This document shows positions 42,733-52,278 of a stretch of DNA of 64,000 nucleotides, piece after piece. The DNA lies in assembly GCA_030491005.1 (NCBI GenBank), contig JAKZMJ010000032.1:186001-250000 (forward strand). Reading direction: 5' to 3'. A program made the translations under genes and the position numbers. Within the stretch, counting starts at the first letter, position 1. Every line of letters starts with the position of its first letter. The stretch comes from Sulfurospirillum sp. (lineage in GTDB: Bacteria; Campylobacterota; Campylobacteria; Campylobacterales; Arcobacteraceae). Under the pieces are notes generated by a model. That model was not told the origin of the DNA. It did no database searches and saw only the letters and a program-made list of their open reading frames with translations.

Positions 42733-44318
42733 TGTTTATTAAAAAAATATTTTATTTTTTAAATAAAATACCATTTTCATTAAAAACATCAATACTGATT
42801 TTTATTATTGCAGGAGGAATGATATGTATAATTATTTTATCTCAAATTTCTATTTATGCTTTAAAAAATGATTTTGATATTTTATTTGAAAAAAGAACAA
42901 AACCCATTATACAAATTGAAACAATCAAAGATATCTACAAGATAAATATATTTGATACTTTATACGATATCCAAAATAAAAATTTAACCTTAAAACAATC
43001 AAAAGTTGTGATATCCTTAGGTCAACAACTAATAAAAAAAAATTGGTTAAAATATCAAACAACAAATAAAAGTTCTAAATACAAATCATCACAAATTAGT
43101 AAAAGTATAAAATATATATTTGGTTTGAAGAAACATCAAACTAATGTAATAGTGCAAATAAATAATATAAAAACTATCAATACAAAAATGCTTGAAATTA
43201 ATGTACACATAAATAAAATCATTAATTATCTCAAACAAGATGATTTTATAAGAGCAACTAAATTAATTAATCAAATATATTTCAAAATAAATTCTATTAA
43301 TATTTATCTTACTAATTTAACAACTTATGATTTAGATATGGCAATAATAGAAAAAAATGAAACACAAAAAATATTTAATTCTTTAGTTATGATTTTAAAT
43401 ATATCAATTATTTTTGTATTTTTATTTTCTATAATATTATCAATGATAATTATTCATAATTTCAGAGTTCTTCATTTTGACCTTAAAGTTGCAGTTAAAG
43501 AAAAAACAAAAGAATTATTAGAAATAAATGATTATCTTCAAATTAAAATATCAAAAGAAGTTCAACAAAATAGAAAAAAAGATTTAATTATGTTTCAACA
43601 AGCAAGATTAGCATCTTTAGGAGAAATGATAGCAAATATTGCTCATCAATGGAGGCAACCTTTAGGATCTTTGATGATGATTATTCAAGGTATTCAAAGT
43701 AAAATGCAGTTGAAAAAATTAAGTGAAGATTATGTAAATAAAAAAGTAGAAGATGCTCTTTTATTAGGCAATAATATGTCTGAAACTCTTGATGATTTTC
43801 AAAACTTTTTTAAACCAAATAAAGACAAATCAGTATTTAATTTAAAACAATGCCTAGAAGATTCTTTTGAATTATCAAAATATTTTTTAGAACAAGAAAA
43901 AATTCATATTTCATTAAATATAATTGATGATGTAGAAATTTATGGATTTAATAATGAACTCTCACATGTTTTTTTAAATTTTATAAGTAATTCAAAAGAT
44001 GCACTAAAAAATAAAACAAATAAAAAAGTTATCGAAATAATAGTTAAAAAAACAAAAGATAAAATAAAAATTAATATTTTTGATAATGGTGGGGGGATAA
44101 AAGAAGAAGCATTAAGTCATATTTTTGAGCCATATTATACAACTAAGTATAAAAGTGACGGTATAGGACTTGGTTTATATATGTCTAAGCAAATTATTGA
44201 AAAACATATGAATGGAAGTATTACTTGTAAGAATATTTATTATAAAATAAACAAAGGCAAATCTGAAAATTGTAGTTTGTTTATAATAAGCATACCATAT
44301 TACCAAGGACATCAATGA
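42732..44318 (+). CDS. Membrane sensor histidine kinase
   Basis: The 528-residue kinase has two membrane segments (about 20-42 and 218-240) enclosing a periplasmic domain of about 175 residues with no domain I recognise. A coiled stretch leads to the H-box LASLGEMIANIAHQWRQPL with His305. The ATP-binding domain follows (N-box FISNSKDAL, DNGGGI, GIGLGLYMSK). It probably receives a signal through the binding protein encoded just upstream. It overlaps the response regulator gene by 4 bp. Confidence 0.92.
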   Translation: MFIKKIFYFLNKIPFSLKTSILIFIIAGGMICIIILSQISIYALKNDFDILFEKRTKPIIQIETIKDIYKINIFDTLYDIQNKNLTLKQSKVVISLGQQLIKKNWLKYQTTNKSSKYKSSQISKSIKYIFGLKKHQTNVIVQINNIKTINTKMLEINVHINKIINYLKQDDFIRATKLINQIYFKINSINIYLTNLTTYDLDMAIIEKNETQKIFNSLVMILNISIIFVFLFSIILSMIIIHNFRVLHFDLKVAVKEKTKELLEINDYLQIKISKEVQQNRKKDLIMFQQARLASLGEMIANIAHQWRQPLGSLMMIIQGIQSKMQLKKLSEDYVNKKVEDALLLGNNMSETLDDFQNFFKPNKDKSVFNLKQCLEDSFELSKYFLEQEKIHISLNIIDDVEIYGFNNELSHVFLNFISNSKDALKNKTNKKVIEIIVKKTKDKIKINIFDNGGGIKEEALSHIFEPYYTTKYKSDGIGLGLYMSKQIIEKHMNGSITCKNIYYKINKGKSENCSLFIISIPYYQGHQ

Positions 44319-44977
44319 TAGCTAAAAATCTTAATATTCTAAATAATTTTAATATCTTATATTTAGAAGATGATAAATCTTTATTAATTCATACAAAAGA
44401 TATTTTAGATGATTTTTTTAAAAATGTTTTTGCAGTTCAAAATTGTAAAGATGCTATGACAATAATAGAAAATGAAAAAATTGATGTCATAATATCTGAC
44501 ATATTATTAGAAAATGAAAATGGAATTGATTTTCTTAGACTTTTAAAAAGTAATGATATATTAATTCCTAGTATCTTAACAACTGCACATACAGATACTA
44601 AGTATTTACTAGATGCCATTAAATTAAAAGTTGAAAATTATATTATCAAACCTATTAATATAAAAGAATTACTTGATAGTTTATATGATATTTTGCTTCC
44701 AATTATACAAGATAAAGAAATTAAGAAAAGCTCAAATATTATAAAAACAATTTCTGCTATTACAAATAGTAAGCAAGTAGAAGTTATAAAATATATCATC
44801 TCAAACTTAGATGAAAAAAATGAACTACTTTCATCTTATAGTGAGATTATGTCTAATATTCCTATTTCTAAACCTACTTTAATAAAACTCTTTAGACAAT
44901 TAGCTTCTCAAAAGATTTTATTAAAGATATCTCATAAAAAATATAAATTTAATGAAAAAGTATTAAATATCGTGTAA
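44315..44977 (+). CDS. Response regulator with helical C-terminal output domain
   Basis: The receiver domain covers about residues 12-125, with acidic LEDD at 17-20, phospho-acceptor Asp62 (VIISDILLE), Thr in LTTAHTD and Lys in YIIKPI. The C-terminal 90 residues look like a winged helix (PISKPTLIKLFRQLASQKIL) and probably bind DNA. The gene is translated with the kinase (ATGA). It is the obvious candidate to bind the GGTAAA-N6-TTTACC sites beside the fdh operon. Its stop lies 2 bp from that of the converging DUF502 gene. Confidence 0.88.
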   Translation: MIAKNLNILNNFNILYLEDDKSLLIHTKDILDDFFKNVFAVQNCKDAMTIIENEKIDVIISDILLENENGIDFLRLLKSNDILIPSILTTAHTDTKYLLDAIKLKVENYIIKPINIKELLDSLYDILLPIIQDKEIKKSSNIIKTISAITNSKQVEVIKYIISNLDEKNELLSSYSEIMSNIPISKPTLIKLFRQLASQKILLKISHKKYKFNEKVLNIV

Positions 44978-44979
44978 TT

Positions 44980-45651
44980 TTATTTTTTATCTAAATATTG
45001 AGAAATACTTACAAAATCATCAATATCTTTTGGCTTACTTTTGATGATATCAGCTATGCTTTTTACTCCCATTGATAATAAATACTCTAAATTAGAATCA
45101 AAAGTGGCTTCTTCTATTATATAAATATTATCTTTGTGAACTTCAAACATATATCCACCATTTGGTATAGGAGTCATTGAAAGTGTTACTGTGTAATGGT
45201 CTTTTATTATAGATTCTTTAGTTGAATACATTAGACCTATATTATAGCCTTGTGAAGCAAAACCACGAATTAAAACAACTAGTACTTTTTGTTCACCAGA
45301 TTTTGAAGTATTAAAAATATTAATTAACTCTTTTACAGTTTCATATCCAGGAATTTTAGCATATATTTTTTGTATAAAATTACCTAATTTTGTCTCAACA
45401 AAAATACCAATCACATAAGCAATAAATGCTAATATTACAACACCAACTATAGTCCATAAGAATGGATAATTCTGTGGATTTATTCCAATTATCTGAAATA
45501 ACTGTCCCGTCATTGCATCTATTTTATCGTAAATCCATAATACTATTAGCGTAACTGCAACTATTGGGGCCAACCAAAAAAGTCCATTAAATATGACTTT
45601 AATAAAATGATCTTTTCCATACAATAAAAATTTTTTAATTTTATCTAACAT
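44980..45651 (-). CDS. DUF502 family membrane protein
   Basis: The 223-residue protein has two membrane helices (about 20-42 and 66-88) followed by a soluble domain with the family's typical IPGYETVKELINIF, VVLIRGF and YTVTLSMTPIPNGGY segments. Function is unknown in bacteria generally. It converges on the response regulator gene with no room for a separate terminator. Confidence 0.85.
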   Translation of the reverse strand: MLDKIKKFLLYGKDHFIKVIFNGLFWLAPIVAVTLIVLWIYDKIDAMTGQLFQIIGINPQNYPFLWTIVGVVILAFIAYVIGIFVETKLGNFIQKIYAKIPGYETVKELINIFNTSKSGEQKVLVVLIRGFASQGYNIGLMYSTKESIIKDHYTVTLSMTPIPNGGYMFEVHKDNIYIIEEATFDSNLEYLLSMGVKSIADIIKSKPKDIDDFVSISQYLDKK

Positions 45652-45768
45652 TTGATACCTTTGTAAAATAATATCTTAACTAAAACAATATTAATTTATA
45701 TTGTATCTAATTTAAAGTTAGCACTTTTATCAAGAGATTTAAACTTTAGTTTTAAGATAATAACTTTT

Positions 45769-45840
45769 AGTATCAAAAAAGCTAATAAAAAAGATATGAT
45801 AGAAATACAAGCACCCATGATAAAAACAAAAGAATGAGAC
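45769..45840 (-). pseudogene. Remnant of a second MFS transporter gene (last membrane helix)
   Basis: These 72 bp match about 64 of 72 bases of the 3' part of the intact MFS gene (48503-48574) and encode SHSFVFIMGACISIISF, like its SHSLVFIIGACIAVISF. Similarity ends exactly where the stop codon of the neighbouring gene begins (45841). The rest of the MFS copy is gone. It points to an old duplication in which one copy was almost wholly replaced. Confidence 0.75.
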
Positions 45841-46552
45841 TTATGCAAATACTTCTTTTGTATAATCTTTAGTAAGATAATGAAGAAGTGCCTTTTCATC
45901 ATTTTTTAGTTTTACATACTTTTCTTTTAATTTTGTAGTTTCGTATATGATTTCATCTATGTGTTTATAATATTCTGTTTGTCTTAAATCACTCCAAGCT
46001 AAAGGGTCGTGTATATAATTTTTTATATTTTGATGTTTGTCTTCTAAATAATTAAAAAAATCTTCACTTGATATTTTATTATGTTTACTTGCATATTGTA
46101 GCTTTTTATGAATGTCAAATGCATCTTCTCTTTTTGAAAGTTCTCTTTCATATTCAGGTGAAGTTTGAAAACCATTTTTTGCATAAATTGCAATGACAGG
46201 TAGTAAAACATTTTTATCAAATTCAGAAAAAACATCTTTGAATTTTATAAACATACTAGCTTGTATATCACTTTTCAACTCTTTTTGTGCATAAGATTTA
46301 TTATTAGATAATTGATATTCAAATAATAGTTTGTTTAATGCTTCATCTTTAAATTCATTTGCATTATTTCTTAAAGCCATTGCATTAGACCATTGTAATC
46401 TATCATTTTTATAAGAAAATAAACTATTGATATCTGTATTTGTCAGTTTTTTGTATTCATCATAAGTAATATCTTCAGGAGCTAATGCTTTGCTTATAGT
46501 AAAATCACTAGCTACTGTTTTGGTATGATTTGTTTTTATATTATTAACTAGT

Positions 46553-48045
46553 GAGCTACTTGCAAATTCAATCACAATCAAATATATAATTCTTAATAGT
46601 AACTATTTTAAGCTTTAAAAAAATAGTTATTATTTCTAACTTGCATAATTTACAATATATTTACCAAATTTATTAAAAAATCACATTTTTTCTCCATTCC
46701 TTATGGTTAAATTGTAAAATTCAGTATTTTTATATAAATTTCTATCAATGGTCATGTAATAAGTTTTAAACTTTGATGTATACAAATAGATAAAATTCCA
46801 AATGCTAAAACGCAAGCTACCTTATTTGCCCCTTGATAGTATATTTTATCACATCCAAAGTCATCTTTTAAGTATTTATTTACTCGCTCTACCATACTTC
46901 TTTGCTTGTAGTGATGTTTATCTGATGCTTGAGTCAAATTTAAATATTCAAATTTTTCTTTTTCCTCTTTTGCTAAAGCTATTTTTTCTTTTAGCACTTT
47001 AGAGTTTTTAGGATTTATATCTATGATTGGTTTATGATTTAACTCTTCAGAATACTCTGCAATAATATCACTATCATATCCAGCATCAAGTAAATCATGA
47101 AGATACATTACTCTTTTGCTAGTTTCATTTATAAGTGGAAGTGCTACAGAACTATCATGAACATTTGCACCACTATAAAATGCAACTACTGGTATATCTC
47201 CATCAACAACACTAATATGAAGTTTACCACCTATCCAAACTTCTCTATTACCTTTTGAATTTTGTTTAATACCAACTCCACATGATGTTGATACAAGTGA
47301 TAACATATCATTAGTAGTTTTCATATCTTTTTGAAGTTCAAGAATCTTTGGTTTTATAGCTTCTCTTTTCTCACCTTTTTTAGGTCTTCCAACCTTATTT
47401 TTTGCTTTCTCTTTTTTCTCAACTTTTACAGGTTTTTCCCTAAGTGGTATTTTTGTAGCATCACTTGCATTGTACATAAATATAGTATCTGACAAATACT
47501 CTTCTATGAATTTTTGATGAGTTTTCTCAGCTATTTTCATATCACTAAGTTGTTCAAACACTCTACTAAATTTAGATTCACTAGGAATATCTATTTTATA
47601 TCTCCATCCACATAATACTCGCAATATTCTATCCCTATGCAGTCTATGAATTAAATCTCTTGTTGTTTGTATATTATAAACTGATTTAGCAATAAATGCC
47701 CTTGCTATTTCTTCTCTATCTTTTGGAGTGTTTGTAATTGTTACAATTGTAACATGCTTTTCTATTTGGGCAAAATCTAATATTTTTATTAATTTTTCTT
47801 CTTTAGTGCTTAGTGTTCCTAGTTGTTCTTTTATCTCAGGAAATAAACAATTTTCATGGTTTATAATCCTAAGCCACATTTTTGAAAGATTTGAAGATAA
47901 TTTTGGTATAATATTTTTCATAAGTTGAATCTCTTTTCTGTTAAATTTTAGGATATAAAATTATAACTTATTTGAAATTTGATTCAACTTTTTTTACAAA
48001 TAAAAACCTAAATTATGAACTTATTTGCTAATTTGCAAGTGGCTC
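46553..48045 (-). mobile_element. 1493-bp IS, copy 2
   Basis: It has the same length and ends as copy 1 at 21595-23087, in opposite orientation. Its left end reads GAGCTACTTGCAAATT (one change). A 4-bp target duplication TAGT flanks it (46549-46552 and 48046-48049). It interrupts the gene at 45841-48084. Confidence 0.94.
46752..47921 (-). CDS. DDE transposase of the 1493-bp IS, copy 2
   Basis: The predicted 389-residue product is the same as that of the copy at 21719-22888; the one coding difference I found is synonymous (GTG-to-GCG region near the C-terminus reads the same amino acid). DDE motifs are NASDATKIP, LLDAGYDSD and MVERVNKYL. Intact and probably active. Confidence 0.88.
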   Translation of the reverse strand: MKNIIPKLSSNLSKMWLRIINHENCLFPEIKEQLGTLSTKEEKLIKILDFAQIEKHVTIVTITNTPKDREEIARAFIAKSVYNIQTTRDLIHRLHRDRILRVLCGWRYKIDIPSESKFSRVFEQLSDMKIAEKTHQKFIEEYLSDTIFMYNASDATKIPLREKPVKVEKKEKAKNKVGRPKKGEKREAIKPKILELQKDMKTTNDMLSLVSTSCGVGIKQNSKGNREVWIGGKLHISVVDGDIPVVAFYSGANVHDSSVALPLINETSKRVMYLHDLLDAGYDSDIIAEYSEELNHKPIIDINPKNSKVLKEKIALAKEEKEKFEYLNLTQASDKHHYKQRSMVERVNKYLKDDFGCDKIYYQGANKVACVLAFGILSICIHQSLKLIT

Positions 48046-48084
48046 TAGTGTATAGTTTATATTTGTCGTTGAGTTTATCATCAT

Positions 48085-48459
48085 GGTAAATTCCTCATAT
48101 TTTATACTTTATAATAATTTTATCATATATTAAGTTAAAGAAGTGGAATTAAAAATACTCAATAAATATTCAATTTTATTTCTTGACATATAATTATAAT
48201 GCCATTATAATGACATTTTAAATTAAACTGGAAATAAAAACATAAGAAATATTGGAAAGAATAAGTAAAAAACTTTAAGTAACGTTTTATTGATAGAGCT
48301 TAGTAAATTAGAATTAAAGCTAAAATAGATGATATAATCGAACAATTAAAAAAATGAAATCATCTAAATACAAGTATATTAAGTAAATATTTTCCTTGAT
48401 TTTAATAATTTAGCAAAAGATATTTAAGCCTAAGATTCTAATAGCTACTTAGAAAAAAA
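48085..48459. other. Intergenic region with probable remnants of a decayed gene
   Basis: The 375 bp contain no intact gene. Downstream of a strong plus-strand promoter (48183-48211) short stretches in different frames read ILERISKK, LSKLELK and KIDDIIEQLKK, separated by stops. This looks like a small gene destroyed by frameshifts. The left part (48085-48182) would hold the promoter of the split gene on the minus strand. Confidence 0.4.
48183..48211 (+). promoter_or_regulatory. Perfect consensus sigma-70 type promoter
   Basis: TTGACA at 48183-48188 and TATAAT at 48206-48211 are separated by exactly 17 bp. The promoter reads into a stretch without an intact gene before the converging MFS gene. 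It may be left from a decayed gene or drive a small RNA. Confidence 0.65.
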
Positions 48460-49641
48460 CTAAGTCTTAAATATAGTCTCAAAACCTTGTTTAGGTTCTT
48501 TTGGTATTAAAAAAGCTAATAAAAAAGATATGACAGCAATACAAGCTCCAATAATAAAAACCAAAGAATGAGACTGTAACCAAATAAGTCCTAAGATAAA
48601 GGGTAAAAATACAGCAGCTATATGATTAATAGTAAAAGAAACAGCACTAGCACTTGCTATATCTTTGGGGTCTGCTATTTTTTGGAAGTATGTTTTTAGT
48701 GCAATTGCCATGGCAAATAATAAATGATCAAGGATATATAAAATAAAAGCTATATATATATTTTGAACAAAAGCATAAGAAATAAAAATAAAAATCAAAC
48801 CCAAATACTCAAACTTTAAAGTTAATCTCTCTCCAAATATGCTGATAAATTTTCCTATTTTAGGAGCTAAGAATATATTTAAAATAGAATTAACAAATAA
48901 TAGGATTACCATATTGTGAATATCTACTCCAAATTTTTCAACTAGTAAAAAACCTGCAAACACTACAAATATCTGTCTTCTAGCCCCTGCAAAAAAAGTA
49001 AGTACATAAAATAGCCAGTATTCTTTTTTAAGTCTTAATTTTTTATCTTGAATTACAGTTTCTTTAAAATGACTAAATAAATACCAAGCAAAAAGTCCTA
49101 TAATAAAAGATGTTCCACCAAAGATTAAATATACATACTTGTATGAAAGATTTAAATAATTCATCAAAATATAAATCAACACAAATACACACAAACCTGT
49201 AAAAGATTTTATAGCTGATAACTTTCCTAAAACAATAGGAGCTTTTTTCTTATCAATCCATTGTAAAGATAAGGACTGATTTAGTGTTTCTAAATAATGA
49301 AAGCCCAAAGACATAATAATAGTCGTAATATATAAACCTAAGACAGATGGAAAATAGCCACTTAAAGCAGTTCCAAGTCCAAGAGTTAAAATAGATATAT
49401 ATACTAGTTTTTGTTGGGCTACAAATACAAGTACTAAGATGACACTAAAAGCTAAAAACCCTGGTATTTCTCTTAAGCTTTGCAGTATTCCTATTTGACT
49501 TCCATCAAAAGACGCAACTTCTATTGTAAAGTTATTTAACAAACTCATCCAAGCAGAAAATGAGATAACCATAGAAATACTCATAATATACAAAAGAGCT
49601 TCTTTTGAAGTGAATATTTTATTAAAAAAAGTTTTTTTCAT
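48460..49641 (-). CDS. Major facilitator superfamily transporter
   Basis: This 393-residue inner-membrane protein has about 12 hydrophobic helices with a central cytoplasmic loop (FKETVIQDKKLRLKKEYW, near residue 200). The substrate is not evident. Residues such as the N-terminal SQIGILQSLREIPGF segment fit MFS half-repeat organisation. A 3'-terminal fragment of a related gene remains at 45769-45840. It diverges from dapE, with 107 bp between the start codons. Confidence 0.85.
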   Translation of the reverse strand: MKKTFFNKIFTSKEALLYIMSISMVISFSAWMSLLNNFTIEVASFDGSQIGILQSLREIPGFLAFSVILVLVFVAQQKLVYISILTLGLGTALSGYFPSVLGLYITTIIMSLGFHYLETLNQSLSLQWIDKKKAPIVLGKLSAIKSFTGLCVFVLIYILMNYLNLSYKYVYLIFGGTSFIIGLFAWYLFSHFKETVIQDKKLRLKKEYWLFYVLTFFAGARRQIFVVFAGFLLVEKFGVDIHNMVILLFVNSILNIFLAPKIGKFISIFGERLTLKFEYLGLIFIFISYAFVQNIYIAFILYILDHLLFAMAIALKTYFQKIADPKDIASASAVSFTINHIAAVFLPFILGLIWLQSHSLVFIIGACIAVISFLLAFLIPKEPKQGFETIFKT

Positions 49642-49748
49642 ATAATTTCCGTTTAATTAAAGTTGATATTTTTAAGTTTAAAATAGCTAATAAAGCCTTA
49701 AATAGTTATAATGGATTTTTAAAAATATATTTTATTCTAAGGAAAACA

Positions 49749-50849
49749 ATGAGCATTATAGAACTTTTTCAAAAATTATTAAGATTTAAATCTGTTACAC
49801 CACATGATGATGGGGCATTTTTATTTATAGAAAAATATTTAGGAGATGAATGGACTTGTATCAATATAGATAGGCATGATACTAAAAATAGATTTTATTA
49901 TAAAAAATTCAATGATAAAAAACAACACTTATGTTTTGATGGACATATTGATGTCGTACCTGCTGGAGAGGGTTGGGAAGTAGATCCATACGAAGCAAAT
50001 ATAAAAGATGGGGTAATAATAGCAAGGGGAGCGCAAGACATGAAAAGTGGAGTTGCTGCTTTTTTATATGCTTGTAAACACGCAAAAGTATTTGATGGTA
50101 CTTTAAGTATATTACTAACTTCAGATGAAGAAGGTAATGCCTCAAATGGTACGATTAAAGCTTTAGAGCATTTAAAACAAATTGATTTTGTACCAAATTA
50201 TGCCATAGTTGCAGAACCTACTTGTGAAAAAATCTTCGGAGATGCTATAAAAATCGGACGGCGTGGCAGTATAAATGGCTACTTGCATATTCAAGGTAAA
50301 CAAGGACACGCAGCTTATCCTGAAAAAACAATAAATCCTATACATCAAATCTCTTGTATTTTAAAAAATATAGCAGGATATAAGTTTGATAATGGAGATG
50401 AGTATTTTGAAGCAAGCCAACTAATAATTACAGATATAAGAGCTGGAATGCAAGTTACTAATGTAACCCCTGATACACTTGACTTGATGTTTAATGTAAG
50501 AAACTCAACAAATACAAAACAAGAAGACATAAAAGAATTTATAAAAAAACAATTTAAAGATATAAATTATACTTTAAAGCTAACACAAGGTTCCCATCCA
50601 TTTATTACTAGTAAAAACTCTAAAGTTGTATATGCCGTTCAAGATTCTATTTTAAAAGTTTTAAATATGAAAACAAAATACTCAACAGCAGGTGGGACAA
50701 GTGATGCTAGACACTTTGGTGCTTTTGGTATTGCTTCTATTGAATTTGGTGTAAGAAACGATACTATTCATTCTGTTAATGAAAAAGTAGAGATTATTGA
50801 AGTAGAACAACTAAGTGAGGTTTTTATGGATTTAATTAAAGAATTTTGA
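49749..50849 (+). CDS. dapE: Succinyl-diaminopimelate desuccinylase
   Basis: DapE hydrolyses N-succinyl-LL-diaminopimelate in lysine and peptidoglycan precursor synthesis. The 366-residue protein has the M20 metallopeptidase motifs: FDGHIDVVPAGEGW (metal His and Asp), GAQDMKSG (bridging Asp), TSDEEGNASNGT (catalytic Glu pair), and the C-terminal TAGGTSDARHFG with HSVNE. The middle dimerisation domain is present. Start ATG follows AAGGAAAAC. It is a housekeeping gene. Confidence 0.95.
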   Translation: MSIIELFQKLLRFKSVTPHDDGAFLFIEKYLGDEWTCINIDRHDTKNRFYYKKFNDKKQHLCFDGHIDVVPAGEGWEVDPYEANIKDGVIIARGAQDMKSGVAAFLYACKHAKVFDGTLSILLTSDEEGNASNGTIKALEHLKQIDFVPNYAIVAEPTCEKIFGDAIKIGRRGSINGYLHIQGKQGHAAYPEKTINPIHQISCILKNIAGYKFDNGDEYFEASQLIITDIRAGMQVTNVTPDTLDLMFNVRNSTNTKQEDIKEFIKKQFKDINYTLKLTQGSHPFITSKNSKVVYAVQDSILKVLNMKTKYSTAGGTSDARHFGAFGIASIEFGVRNDTIHSVNEKVEIIEVEQLSEVFMDLIKEF

Positions 50850-50883
50850 CATGCTAAAAATATGCTAAAAAGATGCTAAAGAT

Positions 50884-51720
50884 ATGTTAAAACTAAGTGT
50901 TACTAAAACATTGTTTGAAAATATTTTATTACAAAAAATGAATATTTTGGAAAAGAATGTTAGCAAGTATTGGCAAAAAGAATTAATAGAAGTTGAAATA
51001 ATAGATGATAAGTTACATTATAATATTAAAAAAATACCTAAAATCAATATTATAAATGGTTTAGGAAAGAACAATCCTAAGTTAGTAATAGAGTGTAAAA
51101 ATATCATACATAATGCTAAGCAAAATACTTTTGAGTTTCATTTAGGAAAAATACTTGAACAAAAAAATACTTATACACAAGATTATAAAGATATATTAAT
51201 TCAAGAGCTTATAAGCGAAAAAGAAGAACTTAAAGACAATATGAACCGTGATCACTTAACAGGTGTGTTTAATAGAAGAAAAATGGAAGCTGATTTATCT
51301 ATGTTTATAAAACAAAATAATTCTCATAATTTAGCAGCTGTTTTTGTAGATGCTGATAGATTTAAAGGTATAAATGATAATTTTGGACATGATACAGGAG
51401 ATAGAGCTTTAATATATTTAGGAAATAAATTAAAAAAACATGCAAAGCTCTTAGATGGAGAAGTTTATAGATATGGGGGAGAAGAGTTTATCATTCTTTG
51501 TTTTGTAAAAAAAGAATTAATTGTAAAAAAACTAGATATTTTAAGAATAGATATTAAATCACAAAATATTTATCATCCAACAAGAGAGATATCTATGTCT
51601 GTTAGTATGGGGGTGGCATTTTTTTATGAATGTGCATCAAAAGATGAATTGATAAAAAAAGCTGACAATGGAGTATATAAAGCAAAAGAAAACGGAAGAG
51701 ATAGAATAGAATTCGGATAA
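50884..51720 (+). CDS. Diguanylate cyclase (GGDEF domain)
   Basis: The C-terminal 160 residues form a GGDEF domain: DHLTGVFNRRKME, FVDADRFKGINDNFGHDTGD and the active-site YRYGGEEFIIL. GGEEF is a catalytically competent variant for making cyclic di-GMP. No RxxD inhibitory site precedes it. The N-terminal 110 residues have no membrane helix and no domain I recognise. The start is preceded by three imperfect copies of ATGCTAAA (50851-50880), which could blur start selection. It follows dapE by 34 bp. Confidence 0.9.
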   Translation: MLKLSVTKTLFENILLQKMNILEKNVSKYWQKELIEVEIIDDKLHYNIKKIPKINIINGLGKNNPKLVIECKNIIHNAKQNTFEFHLGKILEQKNTYTQDYKDILIQELISEKEELKDNMNRDHLTGVFNRRKMEADLSMFIKQNNSHNLAAVFVDADRFKGINDNFGHDTGDRALIYLGNKLKKHAKLLDGEVYRYGGEEFIILCFVKKELIVKKLDILRIDIKSQNIYHPTREISMSVSMGVAFFYECASKDELIKKADNGVYKAKENGRDRIEFG

Positions 51721-51842
51721 GGTTAAAAAAATAAATATAATATTTATTCCTAATAACGATGTAATTTGATAATTAATATAATGAAGTATGTACATATTTA
51801 AGCTGCAGTTGATTTTTTTTAAAACTAGAAAAAGGATTAATT

Positions 51843-52229
51843 ATGAAAAAATTATGTTTAGCAATTATGCTATTTTTTGCGAGTATTAGTTTAAATGCTG
51901 TTAGTGTTGATGCGTATAGAAATTATTTGACTATTAATGATCAATCTACATTACAGTTAATCAAAGACTATCCAGTAGAGTTGAAAAAGTTTTTAGATAC
52001 TTATGACAAAGTAATTATAAAAGTAAGTAATAGTAATTGGGTTAGTACTATAAAACTTCCATCAGACCCACGAGAAGGAAGTGTAGTTAGAGTAACAAGA
52101 GATTCCAACTGGGATTTAAGAGTTTCTTTTGAGAATGTAAATACTCAATTTAATTGGAGAGAAAGTTATAAGTTTACTTTTAGAAATGGTAAATGGACAC
52201 AAACTTTTGGATTTGGTAGAATCAAATAA
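51843..52229 (+). CDS. Small secreted protein, unknown function
   Basis: The 128-residue product starts with a clear signal peptide (MKKLCLAIMLFFASISLNA). The mature part is basic and contains regularly spaced aromatic residues (NSNWVSTIKL, DSNWDLRVSF, TQFNWRESYKF, NGKWTQTFGF), suggesting a beta-rich domain. I recognise no family. It has its own likely promoter (TATAAT near 51776) and the ribosome site AAAGGA. Confidence 0.75.
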   Translation: MKKLCLAIMLFFASISLNAVSVDAYRNYLTINDQSTLQLIKDYPVELKKFLDTYDKVIIKVSNSNWVSTIKLPSDPREGSVVRVTRDSNWDLRVSFENVNTQFNWRESYKFTFRNGKWTQTFGFGRIK

Positions 52230-52248
52230 GTAATGATGTTTGAGAACT

Positions 52249-52263
52249 AAATGAAAATCATTT
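52249..52263. terminator. Candidate bidirectional terminator between converging genes
   Basis: AAATGA and TCATTT form a 6-bp stem with a 3-base loop, nested within a wider inverted repeat TAAGTAAT / ATTACTTA (52227-52234 and 52278-52285). It lies between the stop codons of two converging genes. The stem is AT-rich and flanked by T/A runs, so termination is plausible in both directions. Confidence 0.4.
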
Positions 52264-52278
52264 TAGCAAATGATAAAA

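Larger units (their letters stand above)
45841..48084 (-). pseudogene. Unknown gene split by the 1493-bp IS
   Basis: The 5' end (13 codons, from ATG at 48084, preceded by GAGGA) lies right of the IS, and the rest, down to 45841, lies left of it. Removing the IS (46553-48045) and one copy of the 4-bp duplication TAGT joins the parts in frame. The ancestral product starts MMINSTTNINYTLVNNIK and is about 250 residues. It is hydrophilic and helical, has no signal peptide or membrane segment, and matches no family I recognise. The left fragment can still be read from a start inside the IS end, giving 246 residues, so a nearly complete product may survive if transcribed. Confidence 0.82.

Noticed and set aside
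45696-45902. Minus-strand open frame of 68 codons
   Set aside because: It overlaps the end of the split gene in another frame and owes its protein-like middle to the MFS gene remnant. It has no proper start region.
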